Below, one piece after another: positions 1-8,744 of a stretch of 24,562 nt of DNA. How positions within the stretch are numbered: position 1 is the first letter of the stretch; every line of letters begins with the position of its first letter. Source of the DNA: Fimenecus sp051881435 (lineage in GTDB: Bacteria > Bacillota > Clostridia > Oscillospirales > Acutalibacteraceae). Both the position numbers and the translations under genes were made by a program. Under the pieces are notes generated by a model, which saw only the letters and a list, made by a program, of their open reading frames with translations, made no database searches and was not told the origin of the DNA. The stretch is from NCBI GenBank assembly GCA_051881435.1, contig JBJEPW010000040.1, forward strand, positions 1 to 24,562, written 5' to 3'.

Positions 1-15
1 TAAAGCGTTCTTTTT

Positions 16-38
16 CCCCCGGTAGAACCGGGGGTTTT
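16..38 (+). terminator. Intrinsic terminator of an upstream gene outside the window
   Basis: An 8-bp perfect stem (CCCCCGGT at 16-23 with ACCGGGGG at 27-34) closes a 3-nt loop and is followed by TTTT on the plus strand. The first three bases of the window are TAA, which could be the stop codon of a plus-strand gene entering from the left; that part is inference, since the gene itself is not visible. Confidence 0.75.
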
Positions 39-60
39 CATCTGTTGCATGACAAGGCAA

Positions 61-94
61 ACCGCCGTGAGAAAATCTCACGGCGGTATTTTTT
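61..94. terminator. Hairpin terminator between convergent units
   Basis: A perfect 12-bp stem (ACCGCCGTGAGA at 61-72, TCTCACGGCGGT at 76-87) with an AAA loop lies directly after the stop codon of the last gene of the minus-strand operon. On the plus strand it is followed by ATTTTTT; on the minus strand the T run is only three bases. It probably stops transcription from both sides, more efficiently on the plus strand. Confidence 0.75.
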
Positions 95-447
95 CATTTC
101 GGCAATTTTTCTGCCCATTCTTTTTCACGAAAGCCTGTTAAAACAACATTTTCCCATACAATTATGGGGCGTTTTACAAGCATACCGTCTGTTGCGAGAA
201 GCTTTAACTGCTCCTCCTCGGTCATATTGGGCAATTTGTCCTTTAATTTCATTGACTTATACAGCAATCCGCTTGTATTAAAGAATTTCTTTAAGGGCAA
301 GCCGCTTTGTTCATACCACTTTTTAAGCTCCTCATATGTGGGATTTTGTTCTTTAATATGCCTGCTTTCGTACTCTATGCCGTTGTCGTCAAGCCACTTT
401 TTGGCTTTTTGACAAGTGGTGCATTTTGGATATTCAATAAACAGCAT
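94..447 (-). CDS. Spx/ArsC-family thioredoxin-fold protein
   Basis: A 117-residue protein of the ArsC/Spx/MgsR family. It opens MLFIEYPKCTTC, placing a CxxC redox pair at C9 and C12 after the first strand, and has the KRP segment (R93) that in arsenate reductases stabilises the cysteine thiolate. Members are either glutaredoxin-linked reductases or, like Spx, regulators that bind RNA polymerase; the sequence alone does not decide, so no symbol is given. The reading frame extends upstream to a TTG at 471, but ATG 447 is preferred because AAGGTGAG sits just before it and only 10 nt separate it from the pyk stop. It is the last gene of the nadB-to-pyk unit and is followed by the hairpin at 61-87. 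Confidence 0.85.
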   Translation of the reverse strand: MLFIEYPKCTTCQKAKKWLDDNGIEYESRHIKEQNPTYEELKKWYEQSGLPLKKFFNTSGLLYKSMKLKDKLPNMTEEEQLKLLATDGMLVKRPIIVWENVVLTGFREKEWAEKLPK

Positions 448-457
448 TTTTCTCACC

Positions 458-1873
458 TTACAGCCTTTCAACCTTTAACATATTTGTAGTGCCGGAGATT
501 CCCAAGGGTATGCCGGCAGTTATTACCACAATATCCCCTGTTTTTACAAGTCCGCTTTCCTTTGAAACCTCAACGGCATGGGCAAAAAGTTCATCGGTAT
601 TGTACTTTTCCTCACAAAGGAGCGGCACTACTCCCCACGAGAGGTTAATCTGCCGCCACACCTTTTTATTTGTGGTACAGCCGATTATCATTGATGATGG
701 GCGGTGCTTTGATACGATTTTTGCCGTACTGCCCGATTTTGTAACGGTAATTATCGCTTTTGCGCCCAAATCATGTGCCGTTGTAACCGTTGCATGGGAT
801 ATAGCGTTTGTTATATCGTCCTTTTTACCGTCGGAAATATTAAACTGACGGATATAGTCGATGTGGTTCTCGGTAGCCTCGGCAATAGTAGCCATTGTCA
901 CTACCGTTTCAACGGGGTGCTCGCCTGCTGCCGTTTCACCCGAGAGCATAATGGCAGAGGTACCGTCATAAATCGCATTTGCAACATCTGTGATTTCTGC
1001 TCTTGTGGGCAAGGGATTATGAATCATTGATTCCAGCATTTGTGTTGCGGTTATTACCTGTTTGCCCTCATGACGGCATTTACGGATTATGTCCTTTTGT
1101 ATTGCGGGAATCTGCTCAAAGGGAATCTCAACGCCCATATCGCCGCGGGCTACCATTACGCCGTCCGCCGCCGCAATTATTTCGTCGATATTATCAACGC
1201 CGTCCATATTTTCGATTTTGGCAATAATATGGGGCGTGCGCCAGCCGAGAGAATTGATGAATTTACGCAGATAGTCAATATCCGCACCGCTTCGCACAAA
1301 TGATGCGGCTATAAAATCAAAATCCATCTTTGCGCCAAATTCCAAATCGGACATATCCCTTTCGGAAAGATACGGCATTGAAAGATTAACGCCGGGGATA
1401 TTCACGCCCTTATTGTTTGAGAGCGTTCCCCCTTCAAGGACTTCGCAGATTACATCGGTTTTTGTAACCTTTTTTACAACCATTGAAACAAGTCCGTCAT
1501 TTATAAGAATTTTCGTACCCACGGTTACATCGCCCGTTATGCCTTTAAAGGATACGGACGCCTGCTTTTCATCGCACTCAACATCTCTTGTGGTGAGAAT
1601 ATACTCGTCGCCCTTATTCACCGTAACAGGCATATTGTCACGGAACAGCCCAAGGCGCACCTCGGGACCTCTCGTGTCAAGCATGGTTGCAACAGGTGCA
1701 TTCAGTTCGTCACACAGGCGGGTCAACTGTTCAAACCGCTTTTGATGTATTCCGTAGTCGCCGTGAGAAAAATTAAAACGAGCCACATTCATTCCGCTTT
1801 TAATAATCTCACGAAGTGTTTTGTCATTGTCGGTTGCGGGGCCTAAGGTGCATATAATTTTTGTTTTTCGCAT
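458..1873 (-). CDS. pyk: Pyruvate kinase
   Basis: Converts phosphoenolpyruvate and ADP to pyruvate and ATP, the last step of glycolysis, in the cytoplasm. All family blocks are present over 471 residues: RKTKIICTLGPAT at 2-14, NVARFNFSHG at 29-38, the general-acid lysine K219 in IIAKIEN with E221, metal-ligand D245 in ARGDMGVEIP, and the MLSGETAAGEHP loop. E71 in DTRGPEVR is the glutamate that marks K+-dependent pyruvate kinases. The family usually has DTKGPEIR, so this copy has conservative K-to-R and I-to-V changes. The length is that of the core enzyme, without the extra C-terminal PEP-utiliser domain found in Bacillus. GGTGAT precedes the ATG, and the mannosidase stop lies 11 nt upstream, so the gene is read as part of the operon. 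Confidence 0.97.
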   Translation of the reverse strand: MRKTKIICTLGPATDNDKTLREIIKSGMNVARFNFSHGDYGIHQKRFEQLTRLCDELNAPVATMLDTRGPEVRLGLFRDNMPVTVNKGDEYILTTRDVECDEKQASVSFKGITGDVTVGTKILINDGLVSMVVKKVTKTDVICEVLEGGTLSNNKGVNIPGVNLSMPYLSERDMSDLEFGAKMDFDFIAASFVRSGADIDYLRKFINSLGWRTPHIIAKIENMDGVDNIDEIIAAADGVMVARGDMGVEIPFEQIPAIQKDIIRKCRHEGKQVITATQMLESMIHNPLPTRAEITDVANAIYDGTSAIMLSGETAAGEHPVETVVTMATIAEATENHIDYIRQFNISDGKKDDITNAISHATVTTAHDLGAKAIITVTKSGSTAKIVSKHRPSSMIIGCTTNKKVWRQINLSWGVVPLLCEEKYNTDELFAHAVEVSKESGLVKTGDIVVITAGIPLGISGTTNMLKVERL

Positions 1874-1884
1874 GGTATCACCGA

Positions 1885-4800
1885 TTATTTAATAATTTTT
1901 AATGTAATTATCTCAAAGGGCTTGAAATCAACGCTCACGCTGTTGTTTTCAACAGTGAGCTCCTTTATATTATTCTCAAGCATGTCGCATAAATATACTT
2001 TTTGCACATCAAATCCCAATTTTAATTCTGCGGTTGTCCGCTTATTGAAATATTCGCATCCGCGCAAGATAATGCTGTCGGAGTCCTCTGCCTGTTTTGC
2101 TGTTTCAAAAATTACATTGTCACAGTCCACAGAGAAGAAGGAATATTCATCGGGCAAATTGCCTTTTTTATCTCCTGCTTTTACGCAAAGCATGGGAATA
2201 TTTACATCATACGCCTTTTTAATTGTACCGGCCTCACGGTAATCACCCTTATGGGGATAGAGTGAATAAGTAAAGCTATGCTCGCACTTATCGGCATCGG
2301 GGTCGGGGAAAGTTCCGCATTTAAGCATCGTAAGGCTCATAACGCCGTCCTGGATTGCGTGGCCGTATTTACAGTCATTTATAAGGCTTACGCCGTAGCC
2401 GTACTCTGACAAATCACAATACTTATGAGCGCAAACCTCAAAGCGTGCGGCGTCCCAGCTTGTGTTTTTATGGGTGGGGCGCTCAACAGAGCCGAACTGT
2501 ATATCATAAACCGCTTTATTTGAATTTACATCTACGGGGAAAGCGGTTTTAAGCACAAGATGAGATTCTTTCCAATCAATATTTGTATCGAAATCAATAC
2601 GGTCAATATTGTTGTAAAGATAAATATTCTGAATTATTGTGCTGTTTTTGAATTTCTTTGTGACTTTAAGTCCCGCACGCTCGCCCTCGTTAAGAATTTC
2701 TACCGACTCTACTCGGTCAGCCTCCCATTGCTTTTCGGTATAATAACTGCTGATTTCCCAATTATCGTATTCTCTCGGATAATCCTCATAAGCGGTTATA
2801 ACATTACCCCGCTCACCGTTTTTGAGCACCTCGCGGTTATTTCGTTTATCAAAGATTGAAGTAAATGTGCCCTTTTCATCAAGAACAAGGCGGAAAAAGT
2901 CGTTTTCGATTGAGTTTTCGGTTACCTTGACTTTGGACTTTTCCTCTATAAGACTTACAGCCTTGTAGCCCTTTGCGGGAACATTCTCGGCATAATAGTA
3001 TTTACCGTTAACATCAACTGCACCGCTGTTCGGGAATGAATGGGGATTAAACACAACATAGTTCTTATCTGAATTTACATTTTCCGCAATACTCTCTGCG
3101 GCTGTTTTAATAATATTATTACCGATTTTACCGATTTCTTCATACTGTTTATGAGAAACCTCGTAAACCTCTTTAATTGAGGAACCTGGAATAATGTCAT
3201 GGAACTGATTTAAAAGGATTGTTTCCCAGCAGTTTTGCATATCCTTTTTAGGATAAACGCCGCCGCAGAGAATACTATCCATAAGGGAGAGTGTTTCCGC
3301 GCGCTGGAACATAAACTCCGATTTACGGTTATATTTTTTATTCTTTGCCTGGGAGGTATAAGTACCTCTGTGGAATTCAAGATACAATTCACCGGACCAC
3401 CTGGGAAGCTTGGGATTGTTCTCTGTTTTTTCTTTAACGTCGTCAAGAAATTCCCCTGCAAACGCCATTTTTGCCGTTGAGGTACCGGGAATACCGTATT
3501 TCAAACGGTCATAGTATTCCAAGTCCTTACGGATAGGTCCGCCGCCGCCGTCACCGAAGCCGAAGGTTATTAGCACATCGTCATACAAATCCTTTTGCTG
3601 ATAACGGTCATAAGCGCCTCGGAGCTGATTGGCGTTAAGCTTGGCGTTATATGTAACATTTGTTGCAGGCTCTTTGTCCTTAACCTTATCCTGTGCCGTC
3701 ATAAAATGCGTAAACACCGGAGTATTGTCAATGCCGTGCCACATAAAGGTATCATAGGGCATTTTGTTCATTTCGTTCCAACCGATTTTTGAGGTTATAA
3801 ACTTATCCACTCCGCATTTTTGCATAATTTGGGGAAGCGCCGCGGAATAGCCGAAAACATCGGGCAGCCACAATATTTTACTTTCCACGCCGAATTCCTC
3901 TTTCATAAAGCGTTTGCCGTAAAGGAACTGACGGACGAGGCTTTCGCCCGAGGAGAGGTTGCAGTCTGCCTCTACCCACATTCCGCCTTCAACTTCCCAC
4001 CTGCCCTGCTTTACCATTTCCTTGACTTCCGAATAAAGCTCGGGGCTTTCTTCTTTAAGGTATTTATAAAGCTGAGGCTGGCTGGACATAAACTTATATT
4101 CAGGGTATTTTTTCATAAGCGCCAGCACGGTGGAAAAGGAACGAAGCACTTTTTCGCGGGTTTGGGCAAGAGTCCACTCCCACGCAACATCTATATGAGT
4201 GTGCCCTATGCATAAAGCGTGAATTTCGCCCTCGCGGCAATATTTGCCGTAGAACTCGGTTTTAAGATATTCCTCCGCTTTGTCAAGAGAGGCATAATAT
4301 TCCTCTGAATAGGGAGAACGCATATCAATTAAATTGACCGCGTTATTAAGGTGCTTTTTAATTTCAAAGTAATTTCTCGAATTTTCATCTTCAAATTCAA
4401 GAATTTCAAAGGGTACCTTTATATCATAAAATACTTTTCTGGTTTTCTCATCAACAAGCTGTAAATATGCAAGGAAATCCAAATACTCATCGTGAATACT
4501 GCCCGAATAAGCATAAAGATATACTTCGTGCTCCCCCTCACTGTCTAAAAACACCTCACGGTGGTTTTTATCAATTCCCTGCTGTAATTTACCGTTGACA
4601 TACGCTATAAACTGCGGATTTATGCAAGCCCAGCCCTGTTTTGAATCGGAGGAGACGGAAAGCTGAACCTCGCCGCCCTTGAAATCCTCGGGAACGGTGA
4701 TTTTTTTATAGAACCACGCGTGGGTATCTTTTTTTCCGCCCCAACGGTCCCGGTATGGCGTGAATTTGCGGAAAGAGCCGTCAACGGGCGGCAGAGTGTT

Positions 4801-4923
4801 ATCTGTTTTATAATCACATTCTTTAAAAAGAAAGTCTTTTTCCATTACACTTTTCTTTATAATTAAATGCTCCAATTCGTCAAGAAATACTCTTATTCTG
4901 TCCTCGATAAAATCTTTAATCAT
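1885..4923 (-). CDS. GH38 alpha-mannosidase
   Basis: A 1012-residue glycoside hydrolase family 38 enzyme that removes alpha-linked mannose by a retaining mechanism with an active-site zinc. An N-terminal beta-rich domain (about 1-230) precedes the catalytic barrel. The zinc site is readable as H243 and D245 in HTHIDVAWEW, D355 in LWLPDVFGY and H575 in NQFHDIIPG; D355 is also the catalytic nucleophile. The remainder (about 600-1012) is the beta-sandwich mannosidase C-terminal region. There is no signal peptide, so it should act in the cytosol on imported oligosaccharides. AAAGGA precedes the ATG, and the gene lies 13 nt after folC. No sugar transporter accompanies it here, and its place among NAD and folate genes gives no clue to the substrate. 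Confidence 0.93.
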   Translation of the reverse strand: MIKDFIEDRIRVFLDELEHLIIKKSVMEKDFLFKECDYKTDNTLPPVDGSFRKFTPYRDRWGGKKDTHAWFYKKITVPEDFKGGEVQLSVSSDSKQGWACINPQFIAYVNGKLQQGIDKNHREVFLDSEGEHEVYLYAYSGSIHDEYLDFLAYLQLVDEKTRKVFYDIKVPFEILEFEDENSRNYFEIKKHLNNAVNLIDMRSPYSEEYYASLDKAEEYLKTEFYGKYCREGEIHALCIGHTHIDVAWEWTLAQTREKVLRSFSTVLALMKKYPEYKFMSSQPQLYKYLKEESPELYSEVKEMVKQGRWEVEGGMWVEADCNLSSGESLVRQFLYGKRFMKEEFGVESKILWLPDVFGYSAALPQIMQKCGVDKFITSKIGWNEMNKMPYDTFMWHGIDNTPVFTHFMTAQDKVKDKEPATNVTYNAKLNANQLRGAYDRYQQKDLYDDVLITFGFGDGGGGPIRKDLEYYDRLKYGIPGTSTAKMAFAGEFLDDVKEKTENNPKLPRWSGELYLEFHRGTYTSQAKNKKYNRKSEFMFQRAETLSLMDSILCGGVYPKKDMQNCWETILLNQFHDIIPGSSIKEVYEVSHKQYEEIGKIGNNIIKTAAESIAENVNSDKNYVVFNPHSFPNSGAVDVNGKYYYAENVPAKGYKAVSLIEEKSKVKVTENSIENDFFRLVLDEKGTFTSIFDKRNNREVLKNGERGNVITAYEDYPREYDNWEISSYYTEKQWEADRVESVEILNEGERAGLKVTKKFKNSTIIQNIYLYNNIDRIDFDTNIDWKESHLVLKTAFPVDVNSNKAVYDIQFGSVERPTHKNTSWDAARFEVCAHKYCDLSEYGYGVSLINDCKYGHAIQDGVMSLTMLKCGTFPDPDADKCEHSFTYSLYPHKGDYREAGTIKKAYDVNIPMLCVKAGDKKGNLPDEYSFFSVDCDNVIFETAKQAEDSDSIILRGCEYFNKRTTAELKLGFDVQKVYLCDMLENNIKELTVENNSVSVDFKPFEIITLKIIK

Positions 4924-4936
4924 ATCTTATATCCTT

Positions 4937-6187
4937 TCATTCTCCGAAAATATCGCTCATCATATAAAATGAACCGCAAATCAAAACGGTATCATCATTT
5001 TGAGCCGAAGACAATATATATTCATAACCCTTTCGGGGGTTATCAATCGCCTTTGTATCTTTGCAGTATTTTTTCGCAATTTTTGAAAGCTCCGAGCCGT
5101 TTATTGCTCTGGGATTAGAGGGCGTAACGGTTACAACCGATTTGCAAAAAGGTGCAATTCTTTTTATGTAACCCTCTACATCCTTATCCGCCATAAGGCC
5201 TGTAAGCATTATGATATTTTGAAGCTTGTATTTCAAAACAAAATCGCGTAACACCTCGGCACAGCCCTCGTTATGGCCGCCGTCACGGATAACAAGGGGA
5301 TTTTTCCCGATTATTTCCATTCGGGCAAGCATACGGGTATTTTCAATGCCCTTTTTTATTGCAGAATCGCTGATATTCAAAAGCCTTGCCGTTTCAATAG
5401 CGTTTACCGCATTTTCAAGCTGATGGTTTCCCGTAAGACAGATTTTGTATTTTTCATTATCATACATAAACTCCGTGTCGAAAATGTTGTCTGACAAAAT
5501 CTTGGTTTTATTGGGATTTGTAACTTTCAGCTCGCCGCCTTTTTCACGGACGGTATTTTTAATAACACAAAGAGCCTCCGCTTTTTGATTGGCGCTTGTA
5601 ATAACCTTTGAGCCTTTTTTGATAATTCCGCATTTTTCAAAAGCGATTTTTGAGACAGTATCGCCCAAAATTGCCGTGTGGTCAAGGGAGATTGAGGTTA
5701 TCAGGACAGCATCGGGACTTTTAAGCACATTGGTTGCGTCAAATCTGCCGCCCAAGCCCACTTCGATAACGGCGTAGTCACAACCGCTCTCATAAAAGCA
5801 GAGAAATGCGGCGGCTGTTATCGCCTCAAACTCGGTTATAATAATTCCTTTTTTGTTCAATTCCTCAATTTTTTCACGTACCGCCGTAACGCACCTTGCA
5901 AGCGTATCTTTTTCTATGTTTTCGCCGTCGATTTTTATTCGCTCACAAAAATCAATAACATAAGGAGATGTAAAAAGCCCTGTTTTGCGTCCGTCTGCGG
6001 TCAACATATTGGCTATCATGGTTGAGGTGGAGCCCTTGCCGTTTGTTCCTGCAATATGCACGGTTTTGATTTTATTCTGAGGGTTTCCGAGGCTTTCTAA
6101 AAGCATCTCAATGCGTTCAAGCCCCGGCTTTATCCCAAACGCTAAAAGTGAGTGGATATACTCCACAGATTGAATATAATTCATCAT
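4937..6187 (-). CDS. folC: Folylpolyglutamate synthase / dihydrofolate synthase
   Basis: ATP-dependent ligase of the Mur ligase superfamily that adds glutamate to folates and, in bifunctional members, joins glutamate to dihydropteroate. The 416-residue protein has the nucleotide loop GTNGKGS at 47-53, the ISLDHTAILGDT block with the carbamylated-lysine-type region after it, and the C-terminal glutamate-ligase domain starting near RDGGHN. The length is normal for FolC. Its start overlaps the nadC stop by one base (TAATG), which suggests translational coupling; a second in-frame ATG follows immediately, so the start is uncertain by one codon. No other folate gene is nearby. Confidence 0.94.
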   Translation of the reverse strand: MMNYIQSVEYIHSLLAFGIKPGLERIEMLLESLGNPQNKIKTVHIAGTNGKGSTSTMIANMLTADGRKTGLFTSPYVIDFCERIKIDGENIEKDTLARCVTAVREKIEELNKKGIIITEFEAITAAAFLCFYESGCDYAVIEVGLGGRFDATNVLKSPDAVLITSISLDHTAILGDTVSKIAFEKCGIIKKGSKVITSANQKAEALCVIKNTVREKGGELKVTNPNKTKILSDNIFDTEFMYDNEKYKICLTGNHQLENAVNAIETARLLNISDSAIKKGIENTRMLARMEIIGKNPLVIRDGGHNEGCAEVLRDFVLKYKLQNIIMLTGLMADKDVEGYIKRIAPFCKSVVTVTPSNPRAINGSELSKIAKKYCKDTKAIDNPRKGYEYILSSAQNDDTVLICGSFYMMSDIFGE

Positions 6188-7023
6188 TATTTCATCTTCA
6201 TTGAAATGTCAAACGCCTTTACGGAATGTGTGAGAGCACCGAGAGAGATTATATCAACGCCTGTTTTTGCCGCCTCGGCGATATTTTGGAGAGTGATATT
6301 TCCCGACGCCTCGGTTTTTGCTCTGCCGTCAATATACTTTACACATTCAGCCATTTGTTCGTTTGTCATATTGTCAAGCATAATAATATCTGCGCCTGCT
6401 TTTACCGCTTCTTTTACTTCATCAAAATTTCTTGTTTCCACTTCGATTTTTACCATATGACCAAGCTTTGAGCGCAGTACGGAGACGGTTTTTTCTATGC
6501 CGCCGCAGGCATCTATATGGTTATCTTTAAGCATTGCACCGTCGGAGAGATTGTAGCGGTGGTTTTTTCCGCCGCCGCAGACGACGGCATATTTTTGGAT
6601 TGCACGAAGTCCGGGGAGAGTTTTGCGAGTATCGGTTACAGCGGCATTAGTACCCTTACAGAGTTCTACTGCTTTATGAGTCATTGTTGCAATTCCCGAC
6701 ATATGCTGAATTAAATTGAGCGCCGTTCTTTCGCCCTTTAAAAGGCAGGCTGTTTTTCCGCTGAAATCAACAATAACCTCGCCTTTTTTAACCTCGTCGC
6801 CGTCCTTTTTATATGCGGTGTAGGAAAATGTATCATCAAGAAGTTCAAAAACTCTCATAGCCACATCAAGTCCGCAAAGCACGCCGTCCGCCTTTGCAAC
6901 GAAATAGGCATCGTTGCGCTGATTGTCCGGAATTAGATAATCGGCTGAAACATCAATATAGTTTATATCCTCTGTAATTGCCGTTTTGATTAACTCATCT
7001 ACATAGAATTTATTAAGCATCAT
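6187..7023 (-). CDS. nadC: Nicotinate-nucleotide pyrophosphorylase (carboxylating)
   Basis: Quinolinate phosphoribosyltransferase: converts quinolinate and PRPP into nicotinate mononucleotide, CO2 and pyrophosphate, the third step of de novo NAD synthesis. The 278-residue protein shows the family blocks GERTALNLIQHMSGIAT (97-113), VTDTRKTLPGLR (129-140), GGGKNHRYNLSDGAMLKDNHI (starting at 150) and a C-terminal ASGNITLQNI segment. The ATG overlaps the nadB stop in an ATGA junction, and GGGAGGTC lies just upstream within nadB; a second ATG follows directly. The coupling to nadB puts the two de novo enzymes under one transcript. Confidence 0.97.
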   Translation of the reverse strand: MMLNKFYVDELIKTAITEDINYIDVSADYLIPDNQRNDAYFVAKADGVLCGLDVAMRVFELLDDTFSYTAYKKDGDEVKKGEVIVDFSGKTACLLKGERTALNLIQHMSGIATMTHKAVELCKGTNAAVTDTRKTLPGLRAIQKYAVVCGGGKNHRYNLSDGAMLKDNHIDACGGIEKTVSVLRSKLGHMVKIEVETRNFDEVKEAVKAGADIIMLDNMTNEQMAECVKYIDGRAKTEASGNITLQNIAEAAKTGVDIISLGALTHSVKAFDISMKMK

Positions 7024-8480
7024 TTGTCGCTGACCTCCCTGAGTATTATATATGCCACCGTTGCAAGGCTTAAAGCCTCGCAGTAATCGGGCGTTATTTT
7101 GAATTTACCGTTTTTAAGTCTTGCAAGAATTTCCCCTACTCTTTTAAAGCCTGTTCTTACTGCATCGTCATTGGCAGGCATTACAAAATAGGAACGCTGC
7201 ATAATACTGCGTATTTCCGTTCTCACGCCTTTCATCAGCGGAGCGCCGTCAAGGTCAACGGCATGGGAATAACTCTCACTTACATTGGGATAACCCAAGT
7301 CAATACAACGGACTATATCCTCCGCACATCGCCTTGCAAAAACGAGGGCTTCCAAAAGGGAATTACTCGCCAATCGATTTTTACCGTGAACGCCTGTATT
7401 TGAGCACTCGCCCACTGCGTAAAGTCGGGACACGGTTGTGCGTGAATTCAAATCTACCTCAATTCCGCCCATCAGGTAATGCTGACATGGGAATATGGGA
7501 ATTAAATCCTTTGTAATATCCACGCCGTATTTTAAGCACCCCTCGTAAATTCCGGGAAAACGGTTTAAAAGATAGTCACGGTCACGGTGGGTAATATCAA
7601 GATAGAAATTGTTACTGCCCGTTCTTCTCGACTCAATTATAATTGCCTTTGAAACCACATCGCGGGGCGCTAATTCAAGCCTTTCGTCATAACGGTGCAT
7701 AAATCTTTCCTTATTGCAGTTAAGAAGATATGCGCCCTCACCTCTTACAGCCTCGCTTATAAGAAACTGCTCTCTGCCGTCGGAATTAAAGGCGGTGGGG
7801 TGAAACTGAACGTAGCTTAAATTTTTAATTCTTGCGCCTAATTCATAAGCAAGACGGATTCCGTCACCCGTTGCTACCGACGGATTGGTGGTATATTTAT
7901 ATACTCTGCCGATACCGCCTGTTGCCAGAACGCAATAGCTGGCAAGATATTCTTCCTGCCCGTCGCCGCAGAGCACATTTGCGCAAATTCCGCTTTTTAC
8001 TCGGGAAAGCTTAAAAACGGGAGAATTTTCAACAAGGGTTATATTCTTATGCTTTTTTACCTCTGCCAAAAGCTTATTGACCATTTCTGCGCCCGTTGTG
8101 TCCTTATGGTGGACAATTCGGCGGCGGCAATGACCGCCTTCAAGGGTTTTTTGCAAAGTACCGTCGGGGTTTTTATCGAAATCCACGCCGTATTCCATTA
8201 TTTTACGGACCTGGTCGGGTCCCTCATGGACAAGAGTAGTCACGGCGTCAATATCGTTGCACCGCTGACCTGCAATCATGGTATCCTCAATGTGCAAATC
8301 GTAGCTGTCGTTTTCAAAACTCAAAACAGCCGCAACGCCGCCCTGTGCCAAAGAACTGTTTGAAACGGTTTCGCTCTTTTTGGAAAGTACCGTTATATTC
8401 AGGTTTTCAGGCAGGCAAAGCGCCGTATAAAGCCCTGCAACGCCGCAGCCGATTATCAGCACATCGCATTTTTTTGACAT
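7020..8480 (-). CDS. nadB: L-aspartate oxidase
   Basis: FAD-dependent oxidation of L-aspartate to iminoaspartate, the first step of de novo NAD synthesis. The 486-residue protein starts with the FAD dinucleotide motif (DVLIIGCGVAGLYTAL, glycines at 11-16), followed by SLAQGGVAA, GGHCRRRIVHHKDTTG, the fumarate reductase/succinate dehydrogenase-type FHPTAF segment and GEGAYL. It is somewhat shorter at the C-terminus than the E. coli enzyme, mainly in the helical tail. It is the first gene of the minus-strand operon. Its partner quinolinate synthase (nadA), usually adjacent in Clostridia, is absent from the window; iminoaspartate is unstable, so nadA is expected elsewhere in the genome. Confidence 0.96.
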   Translation of the reverse strand: MSKKCDVLIIGCGVAGLYTALCLPENLNITVLSKKSETVSNSSLAQGGVAAVLSFENDSYDLHIEDTMIAGQRCNDIDAVTTLVHEGPDQVRKIMEYGVDFDKNPDGTLQKTLEGGHCRRRIVHHKDTTGAEMVNKLLAEVKKHKNITLVENSPVFKLSRVKSGICANVLCGDGQEEYLASYCVLATGGIGRVYKYTTNPSVATGDGIRLAYELGARIKNLSYVQFHPTAFNSDGREQFLISEAVRGEGAYLLNCNKERFMHRYDERLELAPRDVVSKAIIIESRRTGSNNFYLDITHRDRDYLLNRFPGIYEGCLKYGVDITKDLIPIFPCQHYLMGGIEVDLNSRTTVSRLYAVGECSNTGVHGKNRLASNSLLEALVFARRCAEDIVRCIDLGYPNVSESYSHAVDLDGAPLMKGVRTEIRSIMQRSYFVMPANDDAVRTGFKRVGEILARLKNGKFKITPDYCEALSLATVAYIILREVSDK

Positions 8481-8525
8481 TTCACTTCATATCCTTTCAA
8501 TATACAGGAAAAGATTACAATTTTA

Positions 8526-8583
8526 CGCATACTATATTATCACAGGTTGTCAAAAAATAACAGGATTTTTTAATAAAAAATCC
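8526..8583 (-). promoter_or_regulatory. Possible nadB operon promoter region with an AT-rich inverted repeat
   Basis: On the minus strand a perfect TTGACA box occupies 8553-8548, followed by an AT-rich stretch (GATAATATAGTATG). No good -10 lies at exactly 17 bp; the best-placed hexamer is TATGCG at 16 bp, so the promoter call is weak. Directly upstream is a perfect inverted repeat, GGATTTTTT/AAAAAATCC with a 3-nt spacer (8563-8583), which could bind a repressor or simply be a hairpin. No NiaR-like or NadQ-like site was recognised. Confidence 0.35.
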
Positions 8584-8673
8584 ACTTTCATTATTTTACA
8601 TATATTTTACCGATTTCTTTTGGATTTATAGAGAAAAATCACAAGAGCCGAAATAAATATTGACTTATTAACC

Positions 8674-8702
8674 TTGACACACAAAAAGGCTTGTGCTATA
8701 CT
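8674..8702 (+). promoter_or_regulatory. Sigma-A promoter of the SCIFF operon
   Basis: TTGACA at 8674-8679, a 17-bp spacer, and TATACT at 8697-8702, with TG one base before the -10 (extended -10). The expected start site lies about 36 nt before the scfA ATG. This is one of the best promoters in the window and implies strong constitutive transcription of the precursor peptide gene. Confidence 0.88.
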
Positions 8703-8744
8703 TTTCGTTGAAATAAATCTTTGAAAGAGTTAGGAGCTTTTATC

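Noticed and set aside
94..471. Longer start (TTG at 471) for the Spx/ArsC-like gene
   Set aside because: It would overlap the pyk stop and has no ribosome binding site, while ATG 447 has AAGGTGAG and gives the normal family N-terminus.
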